This document shows positions 34,039 to 43,700 of a DNA stretch of 64,000 nucleotides, one piece after another (within the stretch, counting starts at the first letter, position 1; each line of letters begins with the position of its first letter). Location: NCBI RefSeq assembly GCF_902506605.1, contig NZ_LR733979.1:641064-705063 (forward strand), read 5' to 3'. The DNA is from Sphingomonas sp. AX6. GTDB taxonomy: Bacteria > Pseudomonadota > Alphaproteobacteria > Sphingomonadales > Sphingomonadaceae. The notes below the pieces were generated by a model that saw nothing but the letters and a program-made list of their open reading frames with translations, was not told where the DNA came from and ran no database searches. A program made the translations under genes and the position numbers.

Positions 34039-34425
34039 CTAAGCCCCTGCGTCCCATAATTCGTGAAAGGGTGTCTGGTCCAACCCCGTCGGGACCATGC
34101 CCTTTCCGCGCACCCCTACCGAGAACCCGGCAGACGTTGATTGTTGAACGCAACGCGCGACCTTCAGATCGTCGGCGTTGCTGTCGCCGGTCACGACCAC
34201 GCGATATGTATTTCTGCGCACGACCGTCAATTTCTGGCCACCGCACTGTTCGACGACATCGTAGAAGCCCTGTCGCGACCATTCAGTCTGTTCAGTCGAC
34301 AGCCCGAGCACTTTCGGGTTTGCTCGCGCGCCGCGTGCGAAAACAAAAGTAAGGCGCTCGTCACGAGGGGCGACTGTACTCAGCCCGGATATTGCCTGGG
34401 CAGCCAACAATGCAGAAATGATCAT
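34039..34425 (-). CDS. Hypothetical secreted protein
   Basis: The 128-residue product begins with a signal-peptide-like N-terminus (MIISALLAAQAISGLSTVA). The mature part has two Cys (EQCGGQKLTVVRRN and KVARCVQQS) that may form a disulfide; I recognise no domain. The ATG at 34425 has AAAGGG upstream and is preferred to the TTG at 34452. It stands alone between dapD and a CoA-binding protein gene. Confidence 0.6.
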   Translation of the reverse strand: MIISALLAAQAISGLSTVAPRDERLTFVFARGARANPKVLGLSTEQTEWSRQGFYDVVEQCGGQKLTVVRRNTYRVVVTGDSNADDLKVARCVQQSTSAGFSVGVRGKGMVPTGLDQTPFHELWDAGA

Positions 34426-34503
34426 TCGGTTTATCCCTTTGAGCGGAACCAAACAGAAACCCGGACAGTCGATATCTTAGTTGTACATCACCGCTGTTAG
34501 GAA

Positions 34504-34935
34504 TCAACCGTTGCGCCGATCCACTCCCAGCCGCGGAATTTCGATCTTAGGACAGCGGTCCATTACCACCTTCAGTCCTGCCGCCTCGGCGCGCGCGGCG
34601 GCCACCTCGTTGACGACGCCGAGCTGCATCCACACCGCCTTCGCGCCGATATCGATCGCCTGATCGACGGCATCAGCGGCGGCTTCGGAGTTACGAAAGA
34701 TATCGACGATATCGATGGGCTCACCGATCTGGCTAAGTTCGCGGAACACGAATTCGCCGTGGAGATGCTCGCCGGTGATCTGCGGATTGACCGGGATCAC
34801 GCGGTAGCCGCGACCCTGCAGATATTCCATTACACCGTTCGATGCGCGCTCGGGGCGGTCGGAGGCGCCGACCATCGCGATCATCTTTGCCGATTCGAGC
34901 AGTTTCTTGATCTCGGCGTCGCTGGTGATCGGCAT
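34504..34935 (-). CDS. CoA-binding domain protein (YccU type)
   Basis: This 143-residue protein is a single Rossmann-fold domain of the succinyl-CoA synthetase alpha-like CoA-binding family. It shows MIAMVGASDRPERASNGVMEYLQGRGYRV's glycine-rich turn, the VNP motif, DIVDIFRNSE, AVWMQLGVVNE and VVMDRCPKIE. It probably binds CoA or a nucleotide; no enzyme activity is established for stand-alone members. Mrp is the next gene upstream, with only 4 bases between them, so they form an operon. Confidence 0.88.
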   Translation of the reverse strand: MPITSDAEIKKLLESAKMIAMVGASDRPERASNGVMEYLQGRGYRVIPVNPQITGEHLHGEFVFRELSQIGEPIDIVDIFRNSEAAADAVDQAIDIGAKAVWMQLGVVNEVAAARAEAAGLKVVMDRCPKIEIPRLGVDRRNG

Positions 34936-34939
34936 GAGC

Positions 34940-35905
34940 TTACTCCGGCTGGTGTTGCAGCCAGTCGTTCACGCGCCCGGCCACATCCATGAACGCCGCC
35001 GCGTCCGCGCCGTTCCCGAAGGCGGGCGGCGTGCCCGCATCGGACGCAGTGCGGATACCGATGCTGAGCGGGATGCGTCCCAGGAACGGCACGCCCAGTT
35101 GCACCGCCGCCGCCTCCGCGCCGCCCTGACCAAACGGGTCCGACACCTCGCCGCAATGCGGGCAGGCGTAGCCCGCCATATTCTCGACCAAGCCGATGAT
35201 CGGCACGCCCGCGGTATTGAACAGGTCGATCGCCCGGCGCGCGTCGATCAGCGCCAGATCCTGTGGGGTGGAGACGATCACCGCGCCGCTCGGCTTATGC
35301 TTCTGCACCATCGTCAGTTGCACATCGCCCGTGCCGGGCGGCAGATCGAGAACCAGCGTATCGGCGTCGCCCCAATCGGCATCGACCAACTGGCCCAGCG
35401 CACCAGAGGCCATCGGCCCGCGCCACGCCAGCGCCTTTTCGGGTGCCGCGAGTTGCCCCATCGACAGAATCGGCACGCCGTAAGGGGTGGCAACCGGCAG
35501 CAATTGCTTCTCGCGCGCCTGCGCTTTGCTGCCCGCCACGCCGAACAAGGTAGGCTGCGACGGGCCATAGATATCGGCATCGACCAGTCCGACTTTTCGC
35601 CCCGCCCTGGCCAGCGCGATCGCGAGGTTGGCGGACACGGTGGATTTCCCCACCCCGCCCTTCCCGCTGGCCACCGCGATCAGGCGGCGGCGGGTGCGGT
35701 TCGATGTCTGGACGACCCGCACAGTGGCAATGCCGGGCGCGGTTTCCGCCGCGTGCCGCACGTCCGTTTCCAGCGCCTCTCGCGCACCCTCGGGCAAGCC
35801 GGTCACGTCGAGCATGATGCTCGCCACCCCTTCCTTAACGCGCGCGGCGGCACGACCGGCGGCGACGGGGGCAAGCAGGGCGTTCATGGCAGCGGTATCG
35901 GTCAT
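34940..35905 (-). CDS. mrp: Mrp/ApbC-type iron-sulfur carrier ATPase
   Basis: The 321-residue product has a short N-terminal MIP18-like remnant (about 10-75) and then a deviant Walker A P-loop, SGKGGVGKST, the second motif DADIYGPSQP, DLPPGTGD, and the cluster-binding CPHCG (in YACPHCGE). It carries and delivers [4Fe-4S] clusters. The ATG at 35905 was chosen because the ORF upstream runs through REP-like repeats and is non-coding. It is followed closely by the CoA-binding gene. Confidence 0.93.
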   Translation of the reverse strand: MTDTAAMNALLAPVAAGRAAARVKEGVASIMLDVTGLPEGAREALETDVRHAAETAPGIATVRVVQTSNRTRRRLIAVASGKGGVGKSTVSANLAIALARAGRKVGLVDADIYGPSQPTLFGVAGSKAQAREKQLLPVATPYGVPILSMGQLAAPEKALAWRGPMASGALGQLVDADWGDADTLVLDLPPGTGDVQLTMVQKHKPSGAVIVSTPQDLALIDARRAIDLFNTAGVPIIGLVENMAGYACPHCGEVSDPFGQGGAEAAAVQLGVPFLGRIPLSIGIRTASDAGTPPAFGNGADAAAFMDVAGRVNDWLQHQPE

Positions 35906-35984
35906 GTGCGGGGACATAGGCGCTAGAAGCCGGTTTGAGAATGCGGGGATGACGCAATCTGAAAGCCTTGCCTCGCAAAAGCGT

Positions 35985-36055
35985 GCTCCTGCGAAAGCAG
36001 GAGCGTTGGCCAGTGACGTTTCCCTCGCTGCCACGACTCCTGCTTTCGCAGAAGC
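35985..36055. repeat. REP-like inverted pair
   Basis: Two short palindromes face each other. Unit 1 (35985-36004) is GCTCCTGC-GAAA-GCAGGAGC. Unit 2 (36036-36055) is close to its reverse complement (ACTCCTGCTTTCGCAGAAGC). The pair lies between divergent mrp and hflK, as extragenic palindromic repeats usually do. Confidence 0.75.
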
Positions 36056-36134
36056 ACAGCTCATCCGTACGCGCCTTCCCAACAAACCGCGTGTTGCCCC
36101 TGTAAATCGCCGCGCGGACCCCTATAAAGGGCTC

Positions 36135-37250
36135 ATGTCGATTTTCTCGGGGTGGATCGCACGCGCCAGCGTGCTGCGGAACGATAATGCCAAAGGCCCA
36201 TGGGGCAGCGGCGGCAACGGAGGCTCAGGCGGGGGCGACGAGGGTGGCCCGCGCAATCCATGGCAGTTCCCGCCCGAGGGGAAGCGCGGTCGCGGCGGCA
36301 ACGCCACCTCGCTCGAAGATTTCCTGAAGCGCACGCGCGGAAATGGCGGCGGTGGCGGTGGTTTCGGCGGTGGCGGCTTCGAAGCACCCGGCGGCAAAAA
36401 AGTGTGGATTTTCGGTGCGCTGGCGGTGCTTGCGGCGTTCCTGGCCTTCACCATGTTCCACCGCGTCGGTCCGCAGGAGCGCGCTGTCGTATCGTCGCTC
36501 GGCAAATATTCGCGGACCCTCAATCCCGGCATCCACTTCACCCTGCCAGCCCCGTTCAACACCGTGCGGGTCGTCGATGTGACCGGCATCCGCAACGAGG
36601 ATTTCCCGCAAGGTGGCGGTGAGAATCTGGTACTGACCGGCGATCAGAACATCGTCGACCTCGCCTATTCGATGCGCTGGAACATTGCCGATCCGGAAAG
36701 CTATCTGTTCCAGATCGCCAATCCAGAATCGACCGTGCGCGCCGTCGCCGAAAGTTCGATGCGCGCCGCAGTCGCCAGCGTAACGCTGGACGAAATCATC
36801 GGCGCGGGCCGGTCGGCGACCGAAGTACGCGTTCAGCAATTCGCGCAGCAAATGCTCGACGAATATAATTCGGGCATCCAGATTCAGGGCGTCGCCATCC
36901 GCACTGCCAATCCCCCGGCAGCGGTGGATGAAGCGTTCAAGGCGGTGACCGCGTCGCAGCAGGCGGCCCAGGCCAACCTCAATCAGGCGCGCGCCTATGC
37001 GCAGCAGATCATCGCCCGGTCGCAGGGCGATGCCGCGTCGTTCGACCAGATCTACGAGCAATATCGCCTGGCCCCAGCGGTCACCCGCCAGCGTATCTAT
37101 TACGAGACGATGGAAGAAATCCTGGCCAAGTCGAACAAGACGATCGTCGAGACGCCCGGCGTCACCCCCTATCTGCCGCTGCCCGCGGTACGTGGCCAGC
37201 AGGCGCAGCCCGCACCGCAACCGCAAGCCGCGACGGGAGCCGCACAATGA
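36135..37250 (+). CDS. hflK: HflK, SPFH-domain subunit of the FtsH-modulating complex
   Basis: This 371-residue inner-membrane protein has a long Gly-rich cytoplasmic N-terminus (about 15-85), one transmembrane helix (about 90-112, VWIFGALAVLAAFLAFTMF), then the periplasmic SPFH/band 7 domain (VGPQERAVVSSLGKYSRTLNPGIHF; YSMRWNIADPESYLFQI) and a helical coiled region to about 340. With HflC it forms a large complex around FtsH that restrains its protease activity. The ATG at 36135 follows AAAGG and begins the recognisable protein. It overlaps hflC by 4 bases. Confidence 0.95.
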   Translation: MSIFSGWIARASVLRNDNAKGPWGSGGNGGSGGGDEGGPRNPWQFPPEGKRGRGGNATSLEDFLKRTRGNGGGGGGFGGGGFEAPGGKKVWIFGALAVLAAFLAFTMFHRVGPQERAVVSSLGKYSRTLNPGIHFTLPAPFNTVRVVDVTGIRNEDFPQGGGENLVLTGDQNIVDLAYSMRWNIADPESYLFQIANPESTVRAVAESSMRAAVASVTLDEIIGAGRSATEVRVQQFAQQMLDEYNSGIQIQGVAIRTANPPAAVDEAFKAVTASQQAAQANLNQARAYAQQIIARSQGDAASFDQIYEQYRLAPAVTRQRIYYETMEEILAKSNKTIVETPGVTPYLPLPAVRGQQAQPAPQPQAATGAAQ

Positions 37251-38107
37251 GCTGGTCGCTGAAAAATCCGATGGTGCTGGCGATCATCGCGGTGTTCGCC
37301 GCGATCATCCTGTCGATGTCATTGTCGATCGTGCCAGAGACTCGCCAAGGCGTGATCCTGCGCTTCGAACAGCCGGTCGGGACGGTCAACCGCTACCGCG
37401 AGGGCGAAGCGTTCGGGAATACCGGCGCGGGCCTGATCGCGCGCTATCCGTTGATCGAACGCATCGTTTGGGTCGACAAGCGCGTCCTCGATATCGAGCT
37501 TGAGAACCAGCAAGTGCTGTCGATCGACCAGTTGCGGCTGGAGGTCGACGCGTTTGCCCGGTTCCGCGTGGTCGATCCGCTGCGCATGGTCACCACCGCG
37601 CGCAGCGAACAGGGCGTGATCGACGCCCTGCGCCCAATCCTGGGATCGGCGCTGCGCAACGAACTCGGGCGACGGCCCTTTGCCGCACTGCTCAGCCCCG
37701 AGCGCGGTCAGGTGATGGACAATATCCAGACCGGCTTGCAAAATGTCGCGCGTCAGTACGGCGTCGATATCGTCGATGTGCGGATCAAGCAGGCGGGCTT
37801 GCCGTCAGGCAGTCCGCTCGATTCGGCGCTTGAGCGGATGCGGACCGCGCGTGGTCAGGAAGCGTTGACGATCCGCGCTCAGGGCGAGCGCCAGGCGCAG
37901 ATCATCCGCGCCGAGGCCGATGCACAGGCTGCGCAAATCTATGCCGCAAGCTTTGGCAAGGATGCTGAATTCTACAATTTCTGGCGGGCGATGCAGTCCT
38001 ATCGCTACACCTTTAACGATCGCGGCGACGGCACGTCGGGCGAAACGGCATTCGTGCTGGCGCCCGACAATGCCTATCTCCAGCAGTTCCGCGCCGGGGG
38101 GCGGTAA
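37247..38107 (+). CDS. hflC: HflC, SPFH-domain partner of HflK
   Basis: The 286-residue product has an N-terminal anchor (about 8-30, MVLAIIAVFAAIILSMSLSIV), then an SPFH domain (ETRQGVILRFEQPVGTVNRY; VDKRVLDIELENQQVLSIDQLRLEVDAF) and a helical segment (IRAQGERQAQIIRAEADAQAAQIYA). It is the obligate partner of HflK; its start lies inside the hflK stop (ATGA). The next gene is a DegP protease, making a membrane-quality-control cluster. Confidence 0.95.
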   Translation: MSWSLKNPMVLAIIAVFAAIILSMSLSIVPETRQGVILRFEQPVGTVNRYREGEAFGNTGAGLIARYPLIERIVWVDKRVLDIELENQQVLSIDQLRLEVDAFARFRVVDPLRMVTTARSEQGVIDALRPILGSALRNELGRRPFAALLSPERGQVMDNIQTGLQNVARQYGVDIVDVRIKQAGLPSGSPLDSALERMRTARGQEALTIRAQGERQAQIIRAEADAQAAQIYAASFGKDAEFYNFWRAMQSYRYTFNDRGDGTSGETAFVLAPDNAYLQQFRAGGR

Positions 38108-38221
38108 CGCGAAGCTGACGCAACGTTCATATTCAAACGGCGTTCAGCATCGAAAAGGGATGAATGGCGGCGATCCGCCCGGCCCATCGGGGCCGAGACA
38201 TAGTTAGGAAGGAAGACCTAA

Positions 38222-39754
38222 GTGCGATACGCTTATGCGATCACCTCTGCCCTGCTCGTCGGCGGCGCTGCCGCGACGATGGCGTTGCAATCGCCGCTCG
38301 GTGCACAGACCGCCCAGAATGACGGGATGACCACGGCCAGCGCGCCCCGCGCCGGTGCGCCGGGAAGCTTTGCCGACCTGGTCGCCAAATTGCAGCCCGC
38401 GGTCGTCAACATCTCGACCGAACAGCGCGTCACCGTTCAGCAGAACAACCCATTTGCGGGTACGCCGTTCGAGGGCTTTTTCGGCAATCGCGGCGGCAGC
38501 GGGCAACCGGTTCAGCGTCGCGGCAATTCGCTGGGCTCGGGCTTCCTGATCTCCAACGACGGCTATATCGTCACCAACAATCACGTTGTGTCGGCTGGCA
38601 CGCGCAACGCGGTCGTCGAATCGATCAAGGTGACGATGACCGATGGTCGCGAAATGACCGCTCGCCTGGTCGGCCGCGACGTCGAATCCGATCTCGCGGT
38701 TTTGAAGGTGGAGGGCAACGACCTGCCCTTCGTCCGGCTTGGCGGATCGGCGAATGCGCGCGCCGGCGACTGGGTGGTCGCGATCGGCAACCCGTTCGGA
38801 CTGGGCGGCACCGTGACCGCAGGCATCATTTCGTCGGTACAACGCATCACCGGCGTCGGATCGTTCGACCGCTTCATTCAAACCGACGCATCGATCAACA
38901 TGGGCAATTCGGGCGGACCGTTGTTCGACCTGAGCGGCAATGTGATCGGCATCAATTCGCAGATCTATTCGCCGACTGGCGGCAATGTCGGCATCGGTTT
39001 CGCGATCCCCGCGGACGAGGCGCGTTCGATCATCGAAACGCTGCGCAGCGGTGAGACGGTGCAGCGCGGCTATCTGGGCGTCGGGATCCAGCCGCTGACA
39101 CCCGATCTGGCACAAGGCCTTAATCTGCCGTCGAACCTGCCGCGTGATCGCGGTGAAGTCATCTCCAGCGTTCAGCCCGGCCAGCCCGCAGCGGCGGCTG
39201 GTATTCGTCAGGGCGACGTGGTGGTGCGCGTCAACAATCAGGACGTGACCCCGGATCAGTCGCTCAGCTATCTGGTCGCCAATGTCGCGCCCGGCACGAC
39301 CATTCCGGTCGAGTTAATCCGCGACGGTCGTCGCCAGACGGTTCGTGTCCGCGTGGCGGAGCGGCCTTCGGCAGAAGAGATGGCCGCGACCGAATTCGAC
39401 CCGAATGCAGAGCAGCCGATGCCCGGCCGGCCGTCCGATGATCAGGCCAGCGCAACCGCATCGCTCGGTCTGAGCGTTCAGGCGCTGACCCCGCAGATCG
39501 CGCGTAGCATCGGCGTTGCGCAGGATACCCGCGGCGTCGTCATCCTTGCGGTCGACCCGTCGAGCGATGCGGCGCAAAAGGGTCTGACCCGCGGGCTGGT
39601 CATCACCTCGGCCAACCGCACGCCAGTCGCCACGCCTGCCGATCTGGCGCGGGTGGTGACACAGACGCGCGCCGCCAACCGCGACAGCGTGCTGCTCTAT
39701 GTGCAGACCCGTGCGGTCAGCCGGTTCGTTTCGGTGGAACTGGCCGCGCAATAA
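38222..39754 (+). CDS. degP: Periplasmic Do/DegP-family serine protease
   Basis: The 510-residue product has a signal peptide (about 1-28), a trypsin-like domain with the catalytic His in TNNHVVSAG (near 121), Asp in ESDLAVLKV and Ser in GNSGGPLFD (near 229), and two PDZ domains (about 280-370, LGVGIQPLTPDLAQGLN; and 405-500, LGLSVQALTPQIARSIG). It degrades or refolds misfolded periplasmic proteins. The GTG at 38222 follows AGGAAGGA. A strong intrinsic terminator follows. Confidence 0.94.
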   Translation: MRYAYAITSALLVGGAAATMALQSPLGAQTAQNDGMTTASAPRAGAPGSFADLVAKLQPAVVNISTEQRVTVQQNNPFAGTPFEGFFGNRGGSGQPVQRRGNSLGSGFLISNDGYIVTNNHVVSAGTRNAVVESIKVTMTDGREMTARLVGRDVESDLAVLKVEGNDLPFVRLGGSANARAGDWVVAIGNPFGLGGTVTAGIISSVQRITGVGSFDRFIQTDASINMGNSGGPLFDLSGNVIGINSQIYSPTGGNVGIGFAIPADEARSIIETLRSGETVQRGYLGVGIQPLTPDLAQGLNLPSNLPRDRGEVISSVQPGQPAAAAGIRQGDVVVRVNNQDVTPDQSLSYLVANVAPGTTIPVELIRDGRRQTVRVRVAERPSAEEMAATEFDPNAEQPMPGRPSDDQASATASLGLSVQALTPQIARSIGVAQDTRGVVILAVDPSSDAAQKGLTRGLVITSANRTPVATPADLARVVTQTRAANRDSVLLYVQTRAVSRFVSVELAAQ

Positions 39755-39776
39755 GCAGCCTTACGTGTCGAAATAT

Positions 39777-39811
39777 CGGCGCGCGTCGGGATACTGACGC
39801 GCGCCGTTTTT
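39777..39811 (+). terminator. Intrinsic terminator of degP (hflKC-degP)
   Basis: A perfect 11-bp stem pairs CGGCGCGCGTC (39777-39787) with GACGCGCGCCG (39796-39806) around an 8-base loop, followed by TTTTT. Confidence 0.92.
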
Positions 39812-39856
39812 CGTTCTAGGCTCGGCGCCGAGTCACGGCGGGCGGGGAGAAGACGC

Positions 39857-41485
39857 ATGAGCGATACCGGCATCTATATCGGCCTGGGCGGCGGCCAGCC
39901 TCAGGAACTCGCCCTCAAACGCGCCAATCGCCACGGGCTGATCGCGGGTGCGACCGGCACCGGCAAGACGGTGACGCTTCAGGGACTTGCCGAGGGGTTC
40001 TGCAACGCGGGCGTCCCTGTGTTCGTGGCGGACGTGAAGGGCGATCTCGCCGGACTGGGCATGGCGGGCTCCCCAACCGCCAAAACGCATGAACCATTCG
40101 CCGCGCGCGCAGCCGAGATCGGCATGACCGACTGGGCATATGCCGCCTGCCCGGTGCAATATTGGGACTTGTTCGGCGAACAGGGCCATCCGGTGCGTGC
40201 CACGGTTTCCGAAATGGGGCCGCTGCTGCTGTCGCGCCTGATGAGCCTGAACGACACGCAGGAAGGCGTGCTGACGATCGCCTTCACCATCGCCGACGAT
40301 CAGGGGCTGTTGCTGCTCGACCTCGACGATTTGCAAGCGATGTTGGTCCACTGTGCCGAAAATGCCGACCAGATCGGCGTCCAATACGGCAATGTGACCA
40401 AGGCGAGCGTCGGTGCGATCCAGCGACAATTGCTCCAACTGCGTGCCCAGGGCGGCGATCATTTCTTCGGCGAACCCGCGCTGGAACTCGCCGACTTCAT
40501 CAAGACCGACGAGAATGGCCGCGGCGTGGTCAACATCCTGGCCGCCGACAAGCTGATGGCGTCTCCGCGCCTCTACGCGACGTTTCTGCTGTGGCTCCTG
40601 AGCGAACTCTTTGAAACGCTTCCCGAGGTCGGCGACCCCGACAAGCCCAAGCTCGTCTTCTTCTTCGACGAAGCGCATCTGCTGTTCGACGAAGCGCCGC
40701 CTGCGCTGATCGACAAGATCGAGCAGGTCGTGCGCCTGATCCGCTCGAAGGGCGTCGGCGTCTATTTCGTCACGCAGAACCCGATCGATATTCCCGAGAC
40801 GGTCGCAGGCCAACTCGGCAACCGCGTTCAGCACGCGCTGCGTGCCTTCACCCCGCGCGACCAGAAAGCGGTCAAATCCGCCGCCGAAACCTTCCGCGCC
40901 AATCCGAACATCGATGTTGCAACCGCGATTACCGAGCTGAAGGTCGGCGAGGCGCTGGTCTCGCTGCTCCAGCCCGACGGAGCGCCCTCCCCCGTCGAGC
41001 GCACACTGATCCGCCCGCCCGCCTCGCGCGTCGGTACGCTGACCCGTCAGGAGCGCGGCGTGCTGACAGTGACCGATGCGGTGGGCAGCAAATATGACGA
41101 GGCCATTGACCGCGAATCGGCCGAAGAAATCCTCACCGCCAAGCGCGCCGAAGCGCAGGCCGCGGCAACCGCCGAAAAGGCCCAAGCCGAAGCCGACAAG
41201 GCCGCCGCGATCCAGGCGAAGGAAGACGCGCGCATCGCCAAGGAAACCGAACGTCAGCGCATCGCCGCCGCACGCGAAGCCGAACGCCAGCAACGCGCCG
41301 ACGAACGCGAAGCCGCCAACTCGCCGTGGGAACGCGCCAAGAAAAGCGCCACCCGCACCGCAACGACCACCGTCAGTCGTCATGTCGCCAACGAATTGAG
41401 CAAGGCGGTGTTCGGCGGAGGCAAGAGCGGCGGGCTTGGCGGCAAGCTGCTGCGCGGGGTGCTTGGCGGGTTGTTCAGAGGGTGA
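39857..41485 (+). CDS. HerA-like ATPase (DUF853 family)
   Basis: The 542-residue product has Walker A near 32-40 ([12 protein letters not shown]), Walker B in [17 protein letters not shown] and the Arg-finger region [33 protein letters not shown]. It belongs to the HerA/FtsK-related helicases annotated as DUF853 (YjgR). The C-terminal part (about 410-500) is a charged coiled coil of Glu/Ala/Arg repeats ([20 protein letters not shown]), and the tail is Gly-rich. Its substrate is unknown; relatives are thought to act on DNA. It overlaps the next gene (GTGA). Confidence 0.88.
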   Translation: MSDTGIYIGLGGGQPQELALKRANRHGLIAGATGTGKTVTLQGLAEGFCNAGVPVFVADVKGDLAGLGMAGSPTAKTHEPFAARAAEIGMTDWAYAACPVQYWDLFGEQGHPVRATVSEMGPLLLSRLMSLNDTQEGVLTIAFTIADDQGLLLLDLDDLQAMLVHCAENADQIGVQYGNVTKASVGAIQRQLLQLRAQGGDHFFGEPALELADFIKTDENGRGVVNILAADKLMASPRLYATFLLWLLSELFETLPEVGDPDKPKLVFFFDEAHLLFDEAPPALIDKIEQVVRLIRSKGVGVYFVTQNPIDIPETVAGQLGNRVQHALRAFTPRDQKAVKSAAETFRANPNIDVATAITELKVGEALVSLLQPDGAPSPVERTLIRPPASRVGTLTRQERGVLTVTDAVGSKYDEAIDRESAEEILTAKRAEAQAAATAEKAQAEADKAAAIQAKEDARIAKETERQRIAAAREAERQQRADEREAANSPWERAKKSATRTATTTVSRHVANELSKAVFGGGKSGGLGGKLLRGVLGGLFRG

Positions 41486-42318
41486 GGCTACGGATCGCTC
41501 TCATCGCACTAACCGGTTTAGGCTTGCCGTCGATGGCCGCCACGTCGGTTCAGGAGCGCGTCACGCTGGGCGAATTACGGGGCGGCGACACCCCGGAACT
41601 CCGCGCGCGTCTGCTTCCGCCAAGCGTTGTGCCGCTGATCGTCGAGGGAGCCGTCGCGCGGACCCCGCATGGCGCACCGGGATCATGGAGCGGCTATTGG
41701 AAGGAAGCGGCACAGCCTTATGCGGTCGATTTATGTCGTCGACGCACGCATCACAGGAGCTTCTTCAATATCGAAGCTGGTAAGCCCGGCGCGACCGATG
41801 CCATGCCGGTCGATGCGCGTCGCCTGCACAGCGTGGATGGTTTCGCCCTTACCCACCCACACGAGGCCACTCGGCAGCGCTGTGACGGGCAAAAGATGTT
41901 CTTCCAGTCATCCGAGGCACGCCGCGCCGTCGATTTCGACGTAGCGCGGGAACTTGCTCGGCTGATCGATGCGGCGAGCGCCGACGCTCCGATCGACTTC
42001 CGGATCACCTGCGCATCGGATCCCCTCATCGCCGACTGTAGCAAAGAACCGAGACGTTTTTTTGCCGAACTCGACATCGCGCAGCTTTCCGCCATCGATT
42101 ATCCGATGGCGTACAGGACGATCTCAGAAGATCGCCAAGCCAACGGACGCACAACCCGGATACGACAAGCGACGGGGCCGAAAGACGGCGAATGGCAATC
42201 CCCCACGTTTCGACTCGCCAGCGCGGATCGTGAACGACAGATTTGGGTCGTGACACTCGGTGAGAATACCGCGGGGAAGACCGAAATCACGATGCGAAGT
42301 GATTTTGTAATTCACTGA
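41482..42318 (+). CDS. Hypothetical secreted protein
   Basis: The 278-residue product starts at a GTG inside the stop codon of the HerA-like gene, so it is translationally coupled. A signal peptide is likely (about 1-18, [18 protein letters not shown]). The rest has no motif I recognise; it contains several Cys (DLCRRR, QRCDG, TCASD, ADCSK) and a region of mixed strands. Its codon use is less GC-rich than its neighbours, notably near 42050-42200, which hints at a more recent origin. No function can be assigned. Confidence 0.6.
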   Translation: MRLRIALIALTGLGLPSMAATSVQERVTLGELRGGDTPELRARLLPPSVVPLIVEGAVARTPHGAPGSWSGYWKEAAQPYAVDLCRRRTHHRSFFNIEAGKPGATDAMPVDARRLHSVDGFALTHPHEATRQRCDGQKMFFQSSEARRAVDFDVARELARLIDAASADAPIDFRITCASDPLIADCSKEPRRFFAELDIAQLSAIDYPMAYRTISEDRQANGRTTRIRQATGPKDGEWQSPTFRLASADRERQIWVVTLGENTAGKTEITMRSDFVIH

Positions 42319-42373
42319 CGATGAAAAGCCGACATCCGCGCAGAGGAGCTTGATTCAGCGATCTTCAATCGCC

Positions 42374-43657
42374 TCACATCGCCGCCAACAACGACCCGAT
42401 CTTCAAGAACGCGAACGCCACCGACGAATCCGCGACGCCGTAGGGGATGAACAAAATATCCCCGTGCCGGATCGCGCCGCACGAATAGACGACGTTGGGG
42501 ACATATCCCTCGCGGTCCTGACGCGCGGCTTCGAGGATCGGCTGTTTAGTCCGGCCGATCACCTTGGACGGGTCGTGCTTGTCGAGCAGCACCGCGCCGA
42601 TCGAATATTTCCGCATCGCGCCGACGCCGTGAGTCAGCAACAGCCAGCCTTCGTCCAGCTCGATCGGCGGGCCGCAATTGCCGATCTGGACCAATTCCCA
42701 CGGATATTCGGGCTCGAGCAATTTCTCGCCTTCATCCCAATGCGTCAGGCTGTCGGATTTGATCAGGAATAGGTTTTCGCCGTCCTGCCGCCCGATCGTC
42801 ATATATTGCCCGCCGATCTTGCGCGGGAACAGCGCCATGCCCTTGTTGCGCGCGGCGCTGCCGGTCATCGGCACCAGATCGAAATCGCGAAAATCGCGCG
42901 TCCGCATCAATTCGGACTGGATGCCGAAGCCGTTATAGGCGGTATAGGTGCCCAGCCATTCGTAATCGCCGTCGCCATGATCGAACCGGACCAAACGCAG
43001 ATCTTCCAGCCCGTTCGACTGCTGCTTGGTGATCGGAAAGATGACCATGCCCGACAGCGTCGAATCGCGGTGGCGCTGGATCGTCACTTCGCCCTCGGGC
43101 GCGGTGCGTTCGTCGCCGTGAAAATCGCAGGTCGTCGCGAACGGCGCGTCAGGCGCCAGCCGCAACTGGCCCTTGTCGGTGATGATGCCTTCGCGGAACG
43201 CAACCGAAGAAATATGCCCTTCGCCAACCGCGCGCAGCGACATGATGATGCGAAGCGAGCCCTTGGGCATGCCCGTCTGGTCGTGATGCGGCACCGCGCT
43301 CGGGTTCATCAGCGCGGCGGCGGCATAGCTATATTCGTGGCAGAAATAGGCACCGATCAACTGGCGTTTTTCGTCGGAAATATCGTCTTCGAGCGAGAGC
43401 AGCCCGGCAATCTCGTCATAACGGGTCATGAACACCCGCCGCGTCTGCCAATGCCGCGCCTCGAAATCGCGCAGCACCGCTTTCAATTGCTTGGCGGCCT
43501 GACCGGGCGACATTTCCAGCACTTCGCGGACCAGCCGTTCGCTGCGGCTCTCCCCGCTGCCATTGGCTTGCCACGCAATATGAAAGGGCCGCACCACCAC
43601 GCGCGAGGGGTCCGCGTGCAGCCTCAGGCTGTGATGGGACAGATCGATCATCGGCAA
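42374..43657 (-). CDS. GH130 family glycoside phosphorylase/hydrolase (mannoside type)
   Basis: The 427-residue product is a five-bladed propeller of GH130. It has the motifs NPSAVPHHDQ, EGHISSVAFREG, GLEDLRLVRFDHGDGDYEWLGTYTAYN (the Asp/Glu-rich phosphorolysis core), MALFPRKIGGQYMTIGRQDGEN and GNCGPPIELDEGWLLLTHGVG. Family members phosphorolyse or hydrolyse beta-1,2- or beta-1,4-mannosides; the HGVG phosphate-binding part is present. No signal peptide, so cytoplasmic. The gene directly upstream on this strand is a GT4 glycosyltransferase, which suggests a mannan made and recycled by the same operon. An ATG two codons later is also possible as start. Confidence 0.88.
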   Translation of the reverse strand: MPMIDLSHHSLRLHADPSRVVVRPFHIAWQANGSGESRSERLVREVLEMSPGQAAKQLKAVLRDFEARHWQTRRVFMTRYDEIAGLLSLEDDISDEKRQLIGAYFCHEYSYAAAALMNPSAVPHHDQTGMPKGSLRIIMSLRAVGEGHISSVAFREGIITDKGQLRLAPDAPFATTCDFHGDERTAPEGEVTIQRHRDSTLSGMVIFPITKQQSNGLEDLRLVRFDHGDGDYEWLGTYTAYNGFGIQSELMRTRDFRDFDLVPMTGSAARNKGMALFPRKIGGQYMTIGRQDGENLFLIKSDSLTHWDEGEKLLEPEYPWELVQIGNCGPPIELDEGWLLLTHGVGAMRKYSIGAVLLDKHDPSKVIGRTKQPILEAARQDREGYVPNVVYSCGAIRHGDILFIPYGVADSSVAFAFLKIGSLLAAM

Positions 43658-43700
43658 CCCCCGGCTTCGCGCAATCAGTTACGGTTGCGCACGGGCCGGT

